Positions 53,347-64,000 of a stretch of 64,000 nucleotides of DNA are shown here, one piece after another (within the stretch, counting starts at the first letter, position 1; every line of letters starts with the position of its first letter). Where the stretch lies: NCBI RefSeq assembly GCF_042100115.1, contig NC_091278.1, forward strand, positions 2,294,001 through 2,358,000, in the 5' to 3' direction. The notes beneath the pieces are model-generated. The model did no database searches and was not told the origin of the DNA. It worked only from the letters and a program-made list of their open reading frames with translations. Origin of the DNA: Alternaria dauci. Its lineage: Eukaryota; Ascomycota; Dothideomycetes; Pleosporales; Pleosporaceae. The position numbers and the translations under genes are program-made.

Positions 53347-54944
53347 ATGTCAGACATATCAACAGACGACGACGCAAGCTCCGTCGGCAGCATTGTCGAG
53401 GACGCAAGCGAGCCGGATACGACTAGCTTCAAAGATCTATTCTCGGATCGACAATGGACTCGTGTGTCGGACATGGTAGAGCACAACAAGGCTGAGAACG
53501 GATTTGATCTCGTTGCCACGATCAAAGGACTTGGACCAGGTATGATTTCCATGCTCTCATGTGCTTTGCGCGCTTTACCTCTTTGGGATGACTACTGACT
53601 GGCTGTCCAGACGCGGATGAGATCACCATCATTAAACTGATCAACTACCTCCGATCAGAAGCGCAAAAAGGGACCGATCCCAAAAACATCAAGGTAACTG
53701 TAGACGACCTTGTGAGCGACAAGTACCTGCAGCCAGTATTAGAAGATGATGCCTTACTATTCGAGCTTGGGGATCTCATGCCGGACGATGACAGCAAGGC
53801 CATCGACTACGATGAATACGAGGCGAAGATGCACAAAGATCTGCAAGAAGACTTCTCCAAGATCAAGTTGACCAATGACCGGGACCAGGACTATTTCGAG
53901 TCGTACAAAGGCAACAGCATCCACCGTGAGATGATCGAGGACCGGGTACGGACAGAGGGGTACCGTGACTTTATCGAAAAGAACCCGGAGGTGTTCGCCG
54001 GAAAGACTGTACTCGATGTGGGATGCGGCACTGGTATCCTCTCCCTCTTCTGCGCACGAGCAGGCGCCAAGAAAGTCTTCGCAGTCGACAACTCTGGCAT
54101 TGCTGTCCGTGCCAAGGAAATTATCGCAAAGAACGGATACCAGGACCGTATCGAGCTCATCCAGGGTCGCGCGGAAGACTTCAATACGCAGCGCCTCATC
54201 GGCAAAGAGAAAGTCGACATCATCATCTCGGAATGGATGGGCTACGGCCTCCTTTTCGAAGGCATGCTAGACTCTGTTCTGCGCGCACGAGACATGTACC
54301 TCAAGCCCGATGGCATCATGGTACCTTCGCATTGCAACATCCGCCTCGCGCCAATCTCAGACGCCGACTGGATAGCCGACAGCACGGGCGAGAAGTTCTG
54401 GAAAGACATCTACGGCTTCGACTTCTCGCCTATGATCCCCGGCGGCCTGCTCAACACACACGAGATCGGTGTCTTTGACGTCCCCGAAAAGGCCCTTTGC
54501 GGTAGCGCGACAAGTCATTTGCTCGAGATGAAGACCGTGTCCGTGCAAGAGCTCAGCTTCAAGGTGCCTCTTCGCATGACGCTTGACCGCGATATTACAT
54601 CGCTCCACGCCATAGCGATATGGTTCGATACCATCTTTATCCACCCGGGCAGCTCGCAAGATGTCAAGACGCTGGATAATGTCGACTGGGGCAAGAATGG
54701 TATTCCTGGTCTGGGCTTCTCGACGGGACCGAGCAATACACCAACACATTGGCACCAGGCGGTCCTGCTGCTGGACAGCGAAGTTGCGGAGAAGCAGGTG
54801 TATAAGAAGGGGACGGTGTTGGAGGGAAGTTTGACGTATGCGAAGGAGAAGGGTGATGATCGGGGTATCACGGTGACGGTGGAGTGGAAGGGCAGGGGGG
54901 AGCAGGGTGATGTCGAGGGGAGGGTGCAGAGGACGATGGCGTAG
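53347..54944 (+). CDS. rmt3: Protein arginine N-methyltransferase 3 (type I PRMT)
   Basis: Exons 53347-53539 and 53611-54944 (71-base intron, phase 1) give 508 residues. The enzyme transfers methyl groups from S-adenosylmethionine to arginine. In fungi and animals PRMT3 acts on ribosomal protein S2, in the cytosol. Visible elements are YFESYKGNSIHREMIEDRVR, motif I VLDVGCGTG (about 198-206), the double-E loop SEWMGYGLLFEGML with Glu near 272 and 281, and the THW loop PTHWHQAV near 440. The N-terminal region that in PRMT3 holds a C2H2 zinc finger keeps its surroundings (DLFSDRQW, VEHNKAENGFDL, IIKLINYLRSE). It has lost the cysteines, so zinc binding is unlikely here. The start MSDISTDDDASS fits the acidic N-terminus of the family. 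Confidence 0.92.
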
Positions 54945-55470
54945 GGGCGGTGTTGAAGGAAGGTTTTACATGGTGATAGCTTGAAGGTATTCGCGATCAC
55001 GAAAAAAAAGGATGAATGTAGATAGATACCACAGACATGTTCTTGCAGCTCAGAAGCCGTGCCCAACCACTTGATGCCGGGCCGACATTTCTGGCGCTAG
55101 CTTCCGATTCCGAGACGGCGCTGCGGAAGGCTCGCGCAACCCTCAAGCGCCAACAATGTAGTTCGTTTTCGAATAACGGCGTGCGATTCGACTGCGCGCA
55201 ATAAATGCAATCCAAAGGCTCCAATGGCTGCTACCATGCGATAGACGCGTTCCACCATTTGTTCAACGTTGTCGATTTGTGAGGTGACGACATACCACGT
55301 GGATCGTGCGCGTGAGCTTCATTCCAGGAACCCCAGGTGTCGCACATCGTACCGCGAGACACCGAAAGCTTAACAGGACCTGACGGGTGCTACTTCCGAC
55401 CAGAAGCTCCTCGATCCAGACTGACAGACTGAGAATGTGCAGTCGACGGTAGCAGGACTCGCTAACTTCT
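54945..55470. other. Intergenic, promoter of the Rav1 gene
   Basis: A 526-base interval between two plus-strand genes. No gene is visible. Confidence 0.45.
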
Positions 55471-58400
55471 ATGCGCGGTATTCTCCCTGGGCGACCCCAG
55501 GCTAGGCTCCAAGCTGTCGCTCATGGCCTGTGGGAAGGCCTCCAGATAATTGTATGACGACACACCACAGGGCGCGTGAGGAGGCTGACATTTTTCGCCG
55601 CGTATAGGTCTACATCTCCGGCAACGCGCTCATCGTCCTCGACCGACCGAACCACGTCCTGCAAACCATCTACATCGACGAGGAATTCGAGCTTGAAGCA
55701 GTCGCGATCGACGAAGGCACCGGCAAGCTCGCAGCATGTTCGACGCGGCGCATCTACATATACCGGCCATACGGGCAAGATGAGGGGGCTGTCAAGGTGG
55801 GCCACACATACCGATGGGACGCTGGGAATGACTGCTGATGTGCGCAGTGGTCGCAACAGGGCAGCGTGTCCCTTTCCGATGTCGACGACCCGATCGCGAC
55901 TCTCTCATGGGGTATGCCCGACGAATTGCTCGTTGGTAGCGCGTCCCTGACCCTCTTCAACACGCACAGCGACAGCATTGAGCGCATATGGTCGCAGCAG
56001 CTAGCGAACCCTGTCAAATTCGCCCATTTCTCGCCCGACGCCGAGTTCATAGCTTCAACAGGCAGGTACGACCGACTGCTGAAGATATGGCGGCGCACGT
56101 CGTTTGGTTCCGCGGCCCAGAGCTTCGACTACTTCTACCTCCCGCACCCCAAGGCCATCACCGGCTTGCACTGGCGACACCCGTACCACAAAGACCAGTC
56201 TACGGACAATGTACTATACACGATATGCGCAGACCAGAAGGTGCGAGTTTGGGTTCCCGGCGAACACCACGGAGTGGATGGCATGCACATGTGGGCAGAC
56301 GTGGACCTTGTCGAGTCCATCATGACGGGACATGTGCCGCTGGAGCAGCAGTCAACCAAGAGATATGCTTTCTTCATCGACGGAAAGCACTTCACACACG
56401 CGACGGAAAGGGCGATGCAACAGGCGTCAGCTGAGGAAAAGGACCACGGCATCGCGCTGCATCACCTGATCGAGGTCGCGAATCGCAACCCTGAGATATG
56501 CGTCGTGCTGGACGACAGAGGCAACATGTCCGCGTGGGGGTTCGAGAACGTGGGGGCGAAACAGAAGAAGGTCACCGACGTCTTCAACATTGCCCATGTA
56601 GATGGGCTGCATCTGCACTTCGCCAAGGACCCCAAAACCATCGAGGACAATGTACAGTTTTACGCTTTTATCGGCGATGAATCCGACTCCGAGTTCACAC
56701 TGCTGTCGCACCACTTTGATGGGCGCATCGAGTGGCTGGAGTCGCGCATCGACTACTTGTTCGACCCCTCCTCACAACCTCAGCGCATTCAGCGAAAAGC
56801 CATGTGGACGGGCCATTCGCATGCCATCAAGAAGGTCAATCGTACGGCTAGCGGAAGGGCTTTGGTATCGCGGACCACCACTGATGAAATTATCGTGTGG
56901 CTACAGCGACACAGCGGCCAGGGCATGACACTACATCGCCATAGCACGGTCAAAGCGACGGAGCATATCCACCGCACAGCTCTCCTACAAGAGGGTGACT
57001 TTGTCGTTTTCTTACACCATAACGAAATCGCGCTCTGGGATACCCGCGGTAATGAAGCCGTTGAGGTGACACGTTCTGCATACAAATTGCAGGGAAAGCC
57101 TTTGTGCTTATTAGTCATACCGGAAGTGGAAGCTGGTGGAAAGTGCGTGCACATCGCTACCATCAGTTCTGAGATGAAGGGCATCTGCTGGGAGGTTACA
57201 CTGCCAACACCAGAGCGCAATCCCGTCACCGGTCGCAAGCTCTCTGTCATCGCGCATACCAATGGCTATACGAACGGTCATTCGCAGATTGCACTCAGGC
57301 AGTTCTCCACCTTCGACCTGGGATCAGGCGACGATCTTGCCTTTGTCCTACCTGTAGATCCAGCAGGTACGGCCCCAGTCATCTCAGGGTTTCTCGACAC
57401 GTTTGCGCGAGATGTAGCCATATCATACACAAAATCCGGGGTCATCAAGTCATGGACTGCGCGCGTCAACGTTGAAGACCAGAAATTGGACTGGCTGCTG
57501 ACTTCCGAGGTCGAGACTGGTGTGCAGAGCCCGTCGCTTGCTAGCGGCACGTCCATACGTAAAGCTGCGCTGGTCGATGCCGATCGAACGACGCTTACTA
57601 TATGGAACACGCGAAGTGCTCAGTTGGAGTACGAAGAGAGATTTGAAGGCAACGGCGTCATTCAAGACCTCGACTGGTCTTCTACTCCAGACAACCAGTC
57701 TATCCTCGCTGTCGGTTTCCCCCATCGAGTCGTCATCTACGCTCAGCTTCGGTACGACTACCTCAACGCCGGTCCATCTTGGGTGCAAATTCGTGATGTG
57801 CGCATCCGCGACATCACGCCCCATCCAATTGGCGATTCAGTATGGCTAGGTAGTGGTAACCTCGTTATCGGTGCAGGCAACCAGCTCTTCATCCAGGACG
57901 AGCATGTCCAGGTGTCGGAAGGGCTGTTTCCAAGCTTGCGTACCATCTCTCGCAAGACTGCATCTATCGACATCTTCAATGCGGTCAGTCGACTCAATGG
58001 CCCTCTTCCCGCGTACCATCCTCAGTTGCTCTCACAGTGCGTGTTGGCTGGGAAGCTGTTACTGGTGCAGCGTATCCTGATTCGTCTCTACGCTACGCTC
58101 AAGTTCTGGACCGAAGGTGAGGAGTTGGACAGCACGTTGGGATGTTCACCTGAAGACTTTTCAGAAGCCGAGGTGCGTACATGGACGATTCCACCAGGAT
58201 GTGACTAATCTCTGTAGACTCAAATGACTGCATCGCGGAAAGAGATACATACGTCGTATGCCGATTTCTCAGACGACAATGAACCGGAAGCTGTGACTGA
58301 GGAAGTCGCCTCTAATCTGAAGGAACTGTTGACTACCAAGCGGATACCGCTATTGTCCAGTCGTGAACAGTTTCGACTAGCTGATATCATCGAGTGTATT

Positions 58401-59855
58401 GGCATGGTTGAGAAGCACCGCCGGTCGATCGATGATAATGCTGGGCGCTTTTTGTTGTTCTTCCGTCAACACGTACTGAGCGAAACGCACAAAGGCCCTA
58501 TCTCGTGGCGCGAGATCGTCTGGGCGTTCCACTCAGGAAGCCAGGATATCCTCGTTGACCTTGTTAGCAGACACTTTAGCGGCAAGATGATGTGGCAGTA
58601 CGCAAAGGAATGCGGCGTGTTTATGTGGATGTCCGACATCAATGCACTGGTACGTTGACGTGATTCTTCGTCAAGGTGTACTTACTGACCACGTCCCTAG
58701 CGCGCTCAATTCGAAGTCATCGCGCGGAACGAATACACCAAGACCGAAGAGAAGAATCCCGTCGACTGCGCGCTTTACTACATGGCTCTACGGAAGAAGA
58801 CTGTTCTCGTCGGTTTATGGCGCATGGCCACTTGGTCGCGGGAACAAGCCGCAACCCACCGCCTTCTCTCCAACAATTTCTCCGAAGAACGATGGAAGAC
58901 TGCTGCGTTGAAGAATGCGTACGCACTCATGGGCCGAAGAAGATTCGAATATGCAGCGTCCTTCTTTCTCCTCGCCGACCACCTCCAAGACGCCGTCAGC
59001 GTCCTGCACAATCAGCTTGGCGACACCCAGCTCGCCATAGCCGTTGCCCGCGTCTACGGTGGCGACGACTCACCCGTCCTGCTCACCTTCTTGAAAGACA
59101 AAATTCTACCGCAGGCCGCCAGGGAAGGCAACAGGTGGCTAGCAACATGGGCATATTGGCTGTTGAACAAGAAAGACATGGCAGTCCGCTCCTTAATCAC
59201 GCCCTTGTCTACTCTCCTCGAGACCGCAGAGCCGCCTACCTCGGCCGCAAAGTCGTATCTCACAGACGACCCGGCGCTCGTCGTCTTATACAAGCAGTTG
59301 CGCGAAAAGTCGCTGCAAACACTCCGCGGCGCTACCATGATTGGTATGCGCGAAGAATGGGACTTTGTGCTGCATACAGCGGGTTTGTATGATCGTATGG
59401 GGTGCGATGTGCTTGCGCTGGATTTAGTACGGGCTTGGGAATTTTTGCTTCCGCCACCACCAACATCATCGCAGACAAGAACAACGAATGCGAAAGCTGG
59501 AGCTGGAGCTGGAGGGGGAGGAGGAGGAAGAGATGCGACGGATCTTGACTTTGATCCGAGAAAGTTGTTGCGCAGGAGGAGTTCGCTTGTTGTTGCGGAT
59601 TTGCCGGTGAGGGAGCATGTGCATAATGAGCTTAAGGAGAGTAAGGGGGCGTTGGAGGAGAAGGAGGAGGAGAGGGAGAGTGAGGAGGAAGGAGATGAGG
59701 ATGATGGTGGAGAGGAGAAGGAGAAGGAGAATGATGAGATGGATGGTGGTGGGAAGGAAAGGGAGAAGGAGAAGGAGAAGGAGAAGAAGAAACCGCCGCC
59801 GACGCAGTTCCATGAGCCGGATGCGAATAGTTTGTTGGATGCCTTTGGCTTCTAG
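55471..59855 (+). CDS. RAV1: Rav1, WD-repeat subunit of the RAVE complex
   Basis: Five exons rebuild a protein of about 1393 residues: 55471-55551, 55608-55796, 55848-58172, 58218-58649 and 58701-59855. All junctions are phase 0. The start MRGILPGRPQARLQAV opens the first propeller. WD-like repeats follow (KFAHFSPDAEFIASTGRYDRLLKIW, TICADQKVRVW). The Rav1 core lies around ARNEYTKTEEKNPVDCALYY and GLWRMATWSREQAATHRLLSNNF, which is highly conserved in fungal Rav1 and animal rabconnectin-3. The end, DANSLLDAFGF, is the family C-terminus. RAVE promotes reassembly of the vacuolar V-ATPase. A Glu/Lys-rich linker (59630-59800) separates the core from the last residues and is encoded by a polypurine tract. 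The first two exons are short and easily missed. Confidence 0.93.
59630..59800 (+). repeat. Polypurine low-complexity tract inside RAV1
   Basis: About 170 bases are nearly all A and G on the plus strand, built from GAGGA and GAAGGA units. They encode an acidic and lysine-rich linker (EEREEE and KEKEKEK type). Such tracts are length-variable and can form unusual DNA structures. Confidence 0.8.
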
Positions 59856-59996
59856 TAGGAGCTAATGGTTTGGCATGGTTGGTTCATGGATGAAGAGTGG
59901 GGTATTGGGGTTAGGCTGGCACGACTGCGCGTTGTGGACGGTGTTGCTGGGGGATGTAATAGTTGCTGTATGTAGTTTTATGCATTGTCGTGAGTC

Positions 59997-60127
59997 GGAT
60001 TTTCTTGCGGCTCAACGATTCAGTCCCATGGTCGCACGCCGTCATGGGGGGCAATCGAACACTACCCAAAGATCCTCCTCGGCTATGCAAGGGTGGGCGT
60101 TCGATTTTCCCCCCATGACGGAGTGAT
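59997..60127. repeat. Small fold-back repeat, copy 1
   Basis: GGATTTTCTTGCGGCTCAA opens a segment that also occurs at 62391-62517. Inside it, 60038-60060 and 60099-60121 are inverted copies (CCGTCATGGGGGG and CCCCCCATGACGG) that can pair as a stem of about 22 bases with a loop near 38 bases. Confidence 0.65.
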
Positions 60128-60243
60128 GGACCGCGCGATCGCCGACTTTGCCCATCACTTAGTATTGTTATATTCCTAGCCCTGGAGGCAAATGTCAAAC
60201 CGTCTCCTCCAGCAACTGCATTCTGCGTACGGTGGGCACTACA

Positions 60244-61777
60244 ATGGACGACGAAGCTGTGGAATTTCTGGCTGATGTGGAGGGCGGAATCGTGCCAGTG
60301 ACATGTCACGACGATGTCTTGCGGATCGCATTTATTTACATCGACCAGGGGCTGTGGGACGGCCAGGGCGTATTCGATGTTGTGGAGAAGCTGCACACGC
60401 ATGGCTGGTCTTTTGGTGAGGGCGAGCTCCGCTTCAATCGGTAAGCTACATGCTCATACGAGAACCCCTAATACCGACGTACCTAGCACTGCATGTGTGT
60501 GTGTGTGACTAAAACAAAACAGTACTTTGGATATCTTTTACCTCGCCCAGATCGCAGCAGCCTACTACCGCTGGACCTCCCAACTAAACGGGGACGACCC
60601 CCTCACCTTCTCAGACTTCGCCGCCTTCTACACTGCGCACCATGCCCTCCTGCACCACACAGCCTGGCGCTCCTACTACTCCACCAAATTCCTTAACCAA
60701 CCCACCACAGCACGCTTCTACCGCATGCCCGACCTCCAGGACCTGCCAGACTCGTCCTCGCCGCTGTGCCTGCCGCGCGATAATCCGGTCTCCGAACACG
60801 TCCTCAAGCTGCCCCGCTGGGCTTATACTGTCGGGCGGACCCGGCACAGGCAACCGCTCCTTGCATTTGACACGATTACTCAAATAGCCCTCCGCACGCT
60901 TGACGCAGTCTTGACACGCGTACACGCGGCCTGCCCTAGCACACCAGCCTTTTCGGAAGCACATGCGCGTTTCTGGCTAGACGAGTTTTGCGAACCTTGC
61001 ATCGCAGAATCGAAACGAGAAGCATTGCCCACGAACACTAACACCCAGCTTGGGGGAGAGGAAAAGAAGATTCCTCGATCTCCAAGCCCTACGTCTAACC
61101 TATCGCCCCGCAAGGACAACCGCGAAGCATGGGGGCCGTATCACTTTGGGCTCAATGTCGCGTCGGGATTATATGACATACACAGTTTGGAAGCACAGTA
61201 CCTCGCACAGGTTTCTTCGGGCAAGCTTGTCGAGCCAGAACCTAGCAAGCCGGTGTTTTTCTGGTGTGGGATACCAGATGGAGGGACTGCATTTCAAGCG
61301 TCGCAGAGGGGGTGGCAGGAAGAGATTGGGAGTGAGGAGGAGGTCGAGTTCCTAGCCGCTGTTGCCATGGAGGAGATAGCTGGACTAGGAGCTGGAGGAG
61401 CAATCAAAATGGATGAGTTGGACTGTTCGATTCGGTCGCATATCCTAATAGCGGTTATGCAGGCTGCGTTGGTACAGAACATGCAAGAGAGGGAGCAGTT
61501 CTTGGGGGGGCTGGAGAGGCGCATGGTGCGAACGGGGAGGATTGGCGAAGAAAGAGGAGGGAGGTGGGTTAGGGAGGCGTTGGAAATTATGCTGCCGTAT
61601 GTACGCGTGTGGCAGGGCGAATGGCCTGGTATAGAGGAGGGAGGGGAGATGCTGCGCCGGATCTTGGTGAAGAATCCGGTGCTCCTTGCACGTTGGAAGT
61701 TGTCGCCTGTTTTGAGGCAGTTTGCTTTTGACGATGCAAAAGTTGATTGTCTCGGCTGCCACGCGGCGTATTGTTAG
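60244..61777 (+). CDS. Conserved filamentous-fungal protein of unknown function
   Basis: Exons 60244-60440 and 60523-61777 give 483 residues. The 82-base intron contains a GT microsatellite, and its removal yields the junction RFN-R-TLDIFYLAQIAA. The order of landmarks reads as one compact domain: TCHDDVLRIAFIYID, HTHGWSFGEGELRFN, YYRWTSQL, ARFYRMPDLQDLPDSSSPL, AHARFWLDEFCEP. The second half is helical with Glu-rich surfaces. Many Pezizomycotina have proteins of this form, as far as I recall, but I know no function. No membrane span or signal peptide is visible. Confidence 0.72.
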
Positions 61778-62194
61778 CTACTGGTAAGAAATCTTCGCCC
61801 GGGAAGTACGTAACTGCCGGCATACCCTACTGGTAGACATAGTCGACCATAGTGTGGCACCTACTGTTAGCAGCGCTGTCTTGGAGCTGGGTCCTAGGGA
61901 AGAGTACGAGACTCAAGCGGTTTATCTCAAGCGAAGTTAATTCCAGCTCCTCCGACTATTGTCTTCCGTCGCATGTTTTGCATCGCTCGTCTTTCTTTCC
62001 CCAGCGCGTCAAGAAGATTCTGGCTCTGACCTGGCTCGTAGAAGCACATGAGCAACTTGACGATGGATCTTTTTCGCAATCTTGAAGAAACAGCCACAGC
62101 GGCTGTTTTTTTCGTGAGGACAAGATATGCTTGAGTCTTCAACCACGAAGATGTTGGCAAGCCAATAACTATGGCGAATCAGGTTACGCTGGTA

Positions 62195-62327
62195 AATGGG
62201 TTGGAGTTGGGTTTGGTTGGGTTACCTAGATGAGTAATAACGAGACTCAATCGGCGGGCATTAGTCCCAATGCAGTCTAGCTGTTACCTATCTAGTCAAC
62301 CCAACCATTACCCAACCCTAACCCATT
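62195..62327. mobile_element. MITE-like inverted-repeat element, about 133 bp
   Basis: Two arms of 43-44 bases (62195-62237 and 62284-62327) are inverted copies with few mismatches. They begin AATGGGTTGGAGTTGGG on one side and, on the other strand, AATGGGTTAGGGTTGGG. TA flanks both ends. A wider flank, TTACGCTGGTAA on the left and TTACGCTAGCAA on the right, matches at 10 of 12 bases and could be a target-site duplication. No coding capacity. Confidence 0.65.
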
Positions 62328-62390
62328 ACGCTAGCAAATAGCGATACAGTAAGCCATCTAGGAGACCGAAAGGTAACGCTACACTCTCGT

Positions 62391-62517
62391 GGATTTTCCT
62401 GCGGCTCAATTCAGTTCCATGGTCGTGGAAACCGGCGCCGAATGCGGGGAAGATGGCGTGTGAAATAGCGGGGTCGCTTAACGGGCGAGTCGGTTCGCTT
62501 TCTCCCCGACCACGGCA
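62391..62517. repeat. Small fold-back repeat, copy 2
   Basis: GGATTTTCCTGCGGCTCAA and TTCAGTTCCATGGTCG match copy 1 at 59997-60034 with few differences. The far end (TTCGCTTTCTCCCCGACCACGG) is a diverged match to the far arm of copy 1. Confidence 0.6.
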
Positions 62518-62768
62518 GAAGCGCATCCTTTCGACCCATAGATGCATGCCTTTCAGAAACTAACTTGGACAGGTCAGCTGTGCGGAAGACCAAGGAGCCC
62601 TGTCCGCGTAATTCTGCGAACGGCGTGGATGCAAGCTGGGCTTGTTCTCCAGGTCGTGCTTCCCTGGGCGCCAAGCACAGTTAGCCGACTATCGTCTTCC
62701 GAGCCCGAAGCTTCTGGTTAAAGACATGGGTTGCCGGTGCCTGGTCATCAACACAAACTTGGTGGAAG

Positions 62769-64000
62769 ATGTTCGATTCTACCTCTCCTAGAGTAGAGAG
62801 CTCTGGACAGTCTGGAGGAGCTGCACCGCGACCGGCAATGGGACGACAAACAAAAGCTTGCATCACGTGCAGGCATCTCAAGGTGAGCTTTTGTTGATGC
62901 TCTGAGTAGACCGTCTTGGAATATATGACACTAAGATGCACCCATAGATCAAATGCGTCATGCCAGATACAGTAGGCCCATGTCGGCGGTGTCGCAATCG
63001 CGGTTTAGAATGCCGCGTAGAGCGACATCCGCAAGCGGTTATGCTGAAACAAAATGATAGGCAAGCACGCCCACCTGGAATCGTTCAATCTCATACCAAC
63101 AACTCAGAAGATGGCGTAATCATATCTCTGGCCGTGTGCAGCAGCTGCAGACTGCTGTGGACGTCTTGCTGCGCATGTCTAGTCTGCCAGCACTGAACTC
63201 ATATGCTCAAACCCCACCTAGCGCGGAGCCTGGACAGGACCATGGAAAGAGCGGGCATGGGTCAGACGAGGAGGATACTTTACCTCCGGCGCCCATATTG
63301 AGACCTGTCGCCCCTGTGGATGACTCCATCTACAGTCTGCCTATCAATTCTCTTTACGAGGTAACGAGACTTCCTACTCTCGGCATTGGACATGCGTCGC
63401 CGTCTTCTCAGCGAAATCCTCAGACGCACGATTTCATAACACGAGGCCTGATCTCAGAAGCCACCGCGGAGAGTCTGTTCGCCAGATTTGTTCGTCTCGA
63501 CTACTTCTGCTACGGTCTCATGTGCCCTTATAGTACTCTCAGCGACCTTCGAGCCAACTCTTCGATGCTGACTGCTGCTGTTTGTGCAGTAGCTGCCCTC
63601 CATGATCCCGAAGGCTCTTCAGTTTTCAAGATTTGCCATGGAGAGTATCAGAGATTGGTCATGGGAAGCATGTTCGTCGTGTCACAATCTTCTGACACCA
63701 TCAGAGCGCTTATAATTGGCGCTTACTGGCTAGCCGATATATCATACACATTGCTGGGACACGCCATTCGCTTAGCTATGAGGCTCAATTACCACTTGGC
63801 CTACTACACCGTCATCAAGGGTGACGCAGAGCAAGAAGACATTATGAAAGCACGTCTCTGGTATATCTTGTATATCCATGACCACCAGTCAAGCATCTTC
63901 AACGGTCGACCTGCTTTGATATCCGCCTCCGAAGAGCCGCATCAACAGTGGGAAGCCTTTATCCGGATCAATGGAAACCAAGAAGTAGATTTGAGGATGT
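62769..64000 (+). CDS. Zn2Cys6 fungal transcription factor, 5' part only
   Basis: Exon 1 (62769-62882) starts MFDSTSPRVESSG and reaches ACITCRHLK. Exon 2 (62948-63060) continues IKCVMPDTVGPCRRCRNRGLEC. Together they form a perfect C-x2-C-x6-C-x8-C-x2-C-x6-C binuclear zinc cluster (Cys31, 34, 41, 50, 53, 60). Exon 3 starts at 63108 after what appears to be a GC-AG intron (63061-63107, donor AG/GCAAGC). Frame and sense are then restored: RRWRNHISGRVQQLQTAVDV, a typical coiled linker. The frame stays open to the window end through the fungal transcription-factor domain (LIIGAYWLADISYTLLGHAI, RLWYILYIHDHQSSIFNGRP). The rest of the gene lies beyond 64000. Target genes are unknown. Confidence 0.88.

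Larger units (their letters stand above)
61778..62768. other. Intergenic region holding small repeats
   Basis: No gene is visible. The interval holds an inverted-repeat element at 62195-62327 and the second fold-back repeat copy at 62391-62517. Confidence 0.5.

Overview
The window is nuclear DNA of a filamentous ascomycete (Pezizomycotina). The genes carry short GT-AG introns of about 40-120 bases with fungal branch sites. The recognisable genes are typical of that group: an Iks1-type kinase, an Rmt3/PRMT3 arginine methyltransferase, the RAVE subunit Rav1, a fungal rhodopsin-domain membrane protein and a Zn2Cys6 regulator. The many lineage-restricted charged proteins suggest Dothideomycetes, perhaps Pleosporales, but that is inference. 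I saw no rRNA, tRNA, CRISPR array or autonomous transposon.

Left flank, 0-23 kb: IKS1 kinase, glucose-6-phosphate 1-epimerase, a PI-PLC-like phosphodiesterase, a membrane protein with a cysteine-paired tail, a five-exon rhodopsin-domain protein, a largely empty 3 kb stretch, a coiled-coil protein, a broken Hsp70-like (HSPA12-type) gene, a WLM metalloprotease and a small unknown protein.

Central island, 23.8-46.3 kb (with a possible outlier at 51-52.6 kb): about a dozen genes of unknown function. Most encode long, disordered, charged proteins with basic nuclear-localisation-like patches. Three shared modules recur here. (1) A block of the form HKL[TV]IKL...DW...FN..F.GK.L.G occurs in the genes at 23.8 kb and 44.6 kb. 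(2) A long paralogous region occurs in the minus-strand genes at 36.5 kb and 42.5 kb. (3) A short SAP-like helix module ending in D...AP occurs in the minus-strand genes at 38.5, 42.5 and 44.1 kb. The order from 44.1 to 33.9 kb looks like a two-gene unit duplicated in tandem. Several island reading frames are interrupted: an in-frame TAG at 35228-35230, an in-frame TAA at 40494-40496 and a frameshift near 28.65 kb.

Right flank, 46.6-64 kb: a mitochondrial-carrier-family protein with an extra N-terminal membrane segment, a secreted GPI-anchor-type protein, a nuclear-type unknown, Rmt3, Rav1 (five exons rebuilt), a conserved unknown protein, small fold-back repeats, and the start of a Zn2Cys6 transcription factor that runs off the window end. 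The housekeeping genes show no shared pathway. The noteworthy biology is the island of paralogous, partly decaying, lineage-restricted genes between conserved flanks.
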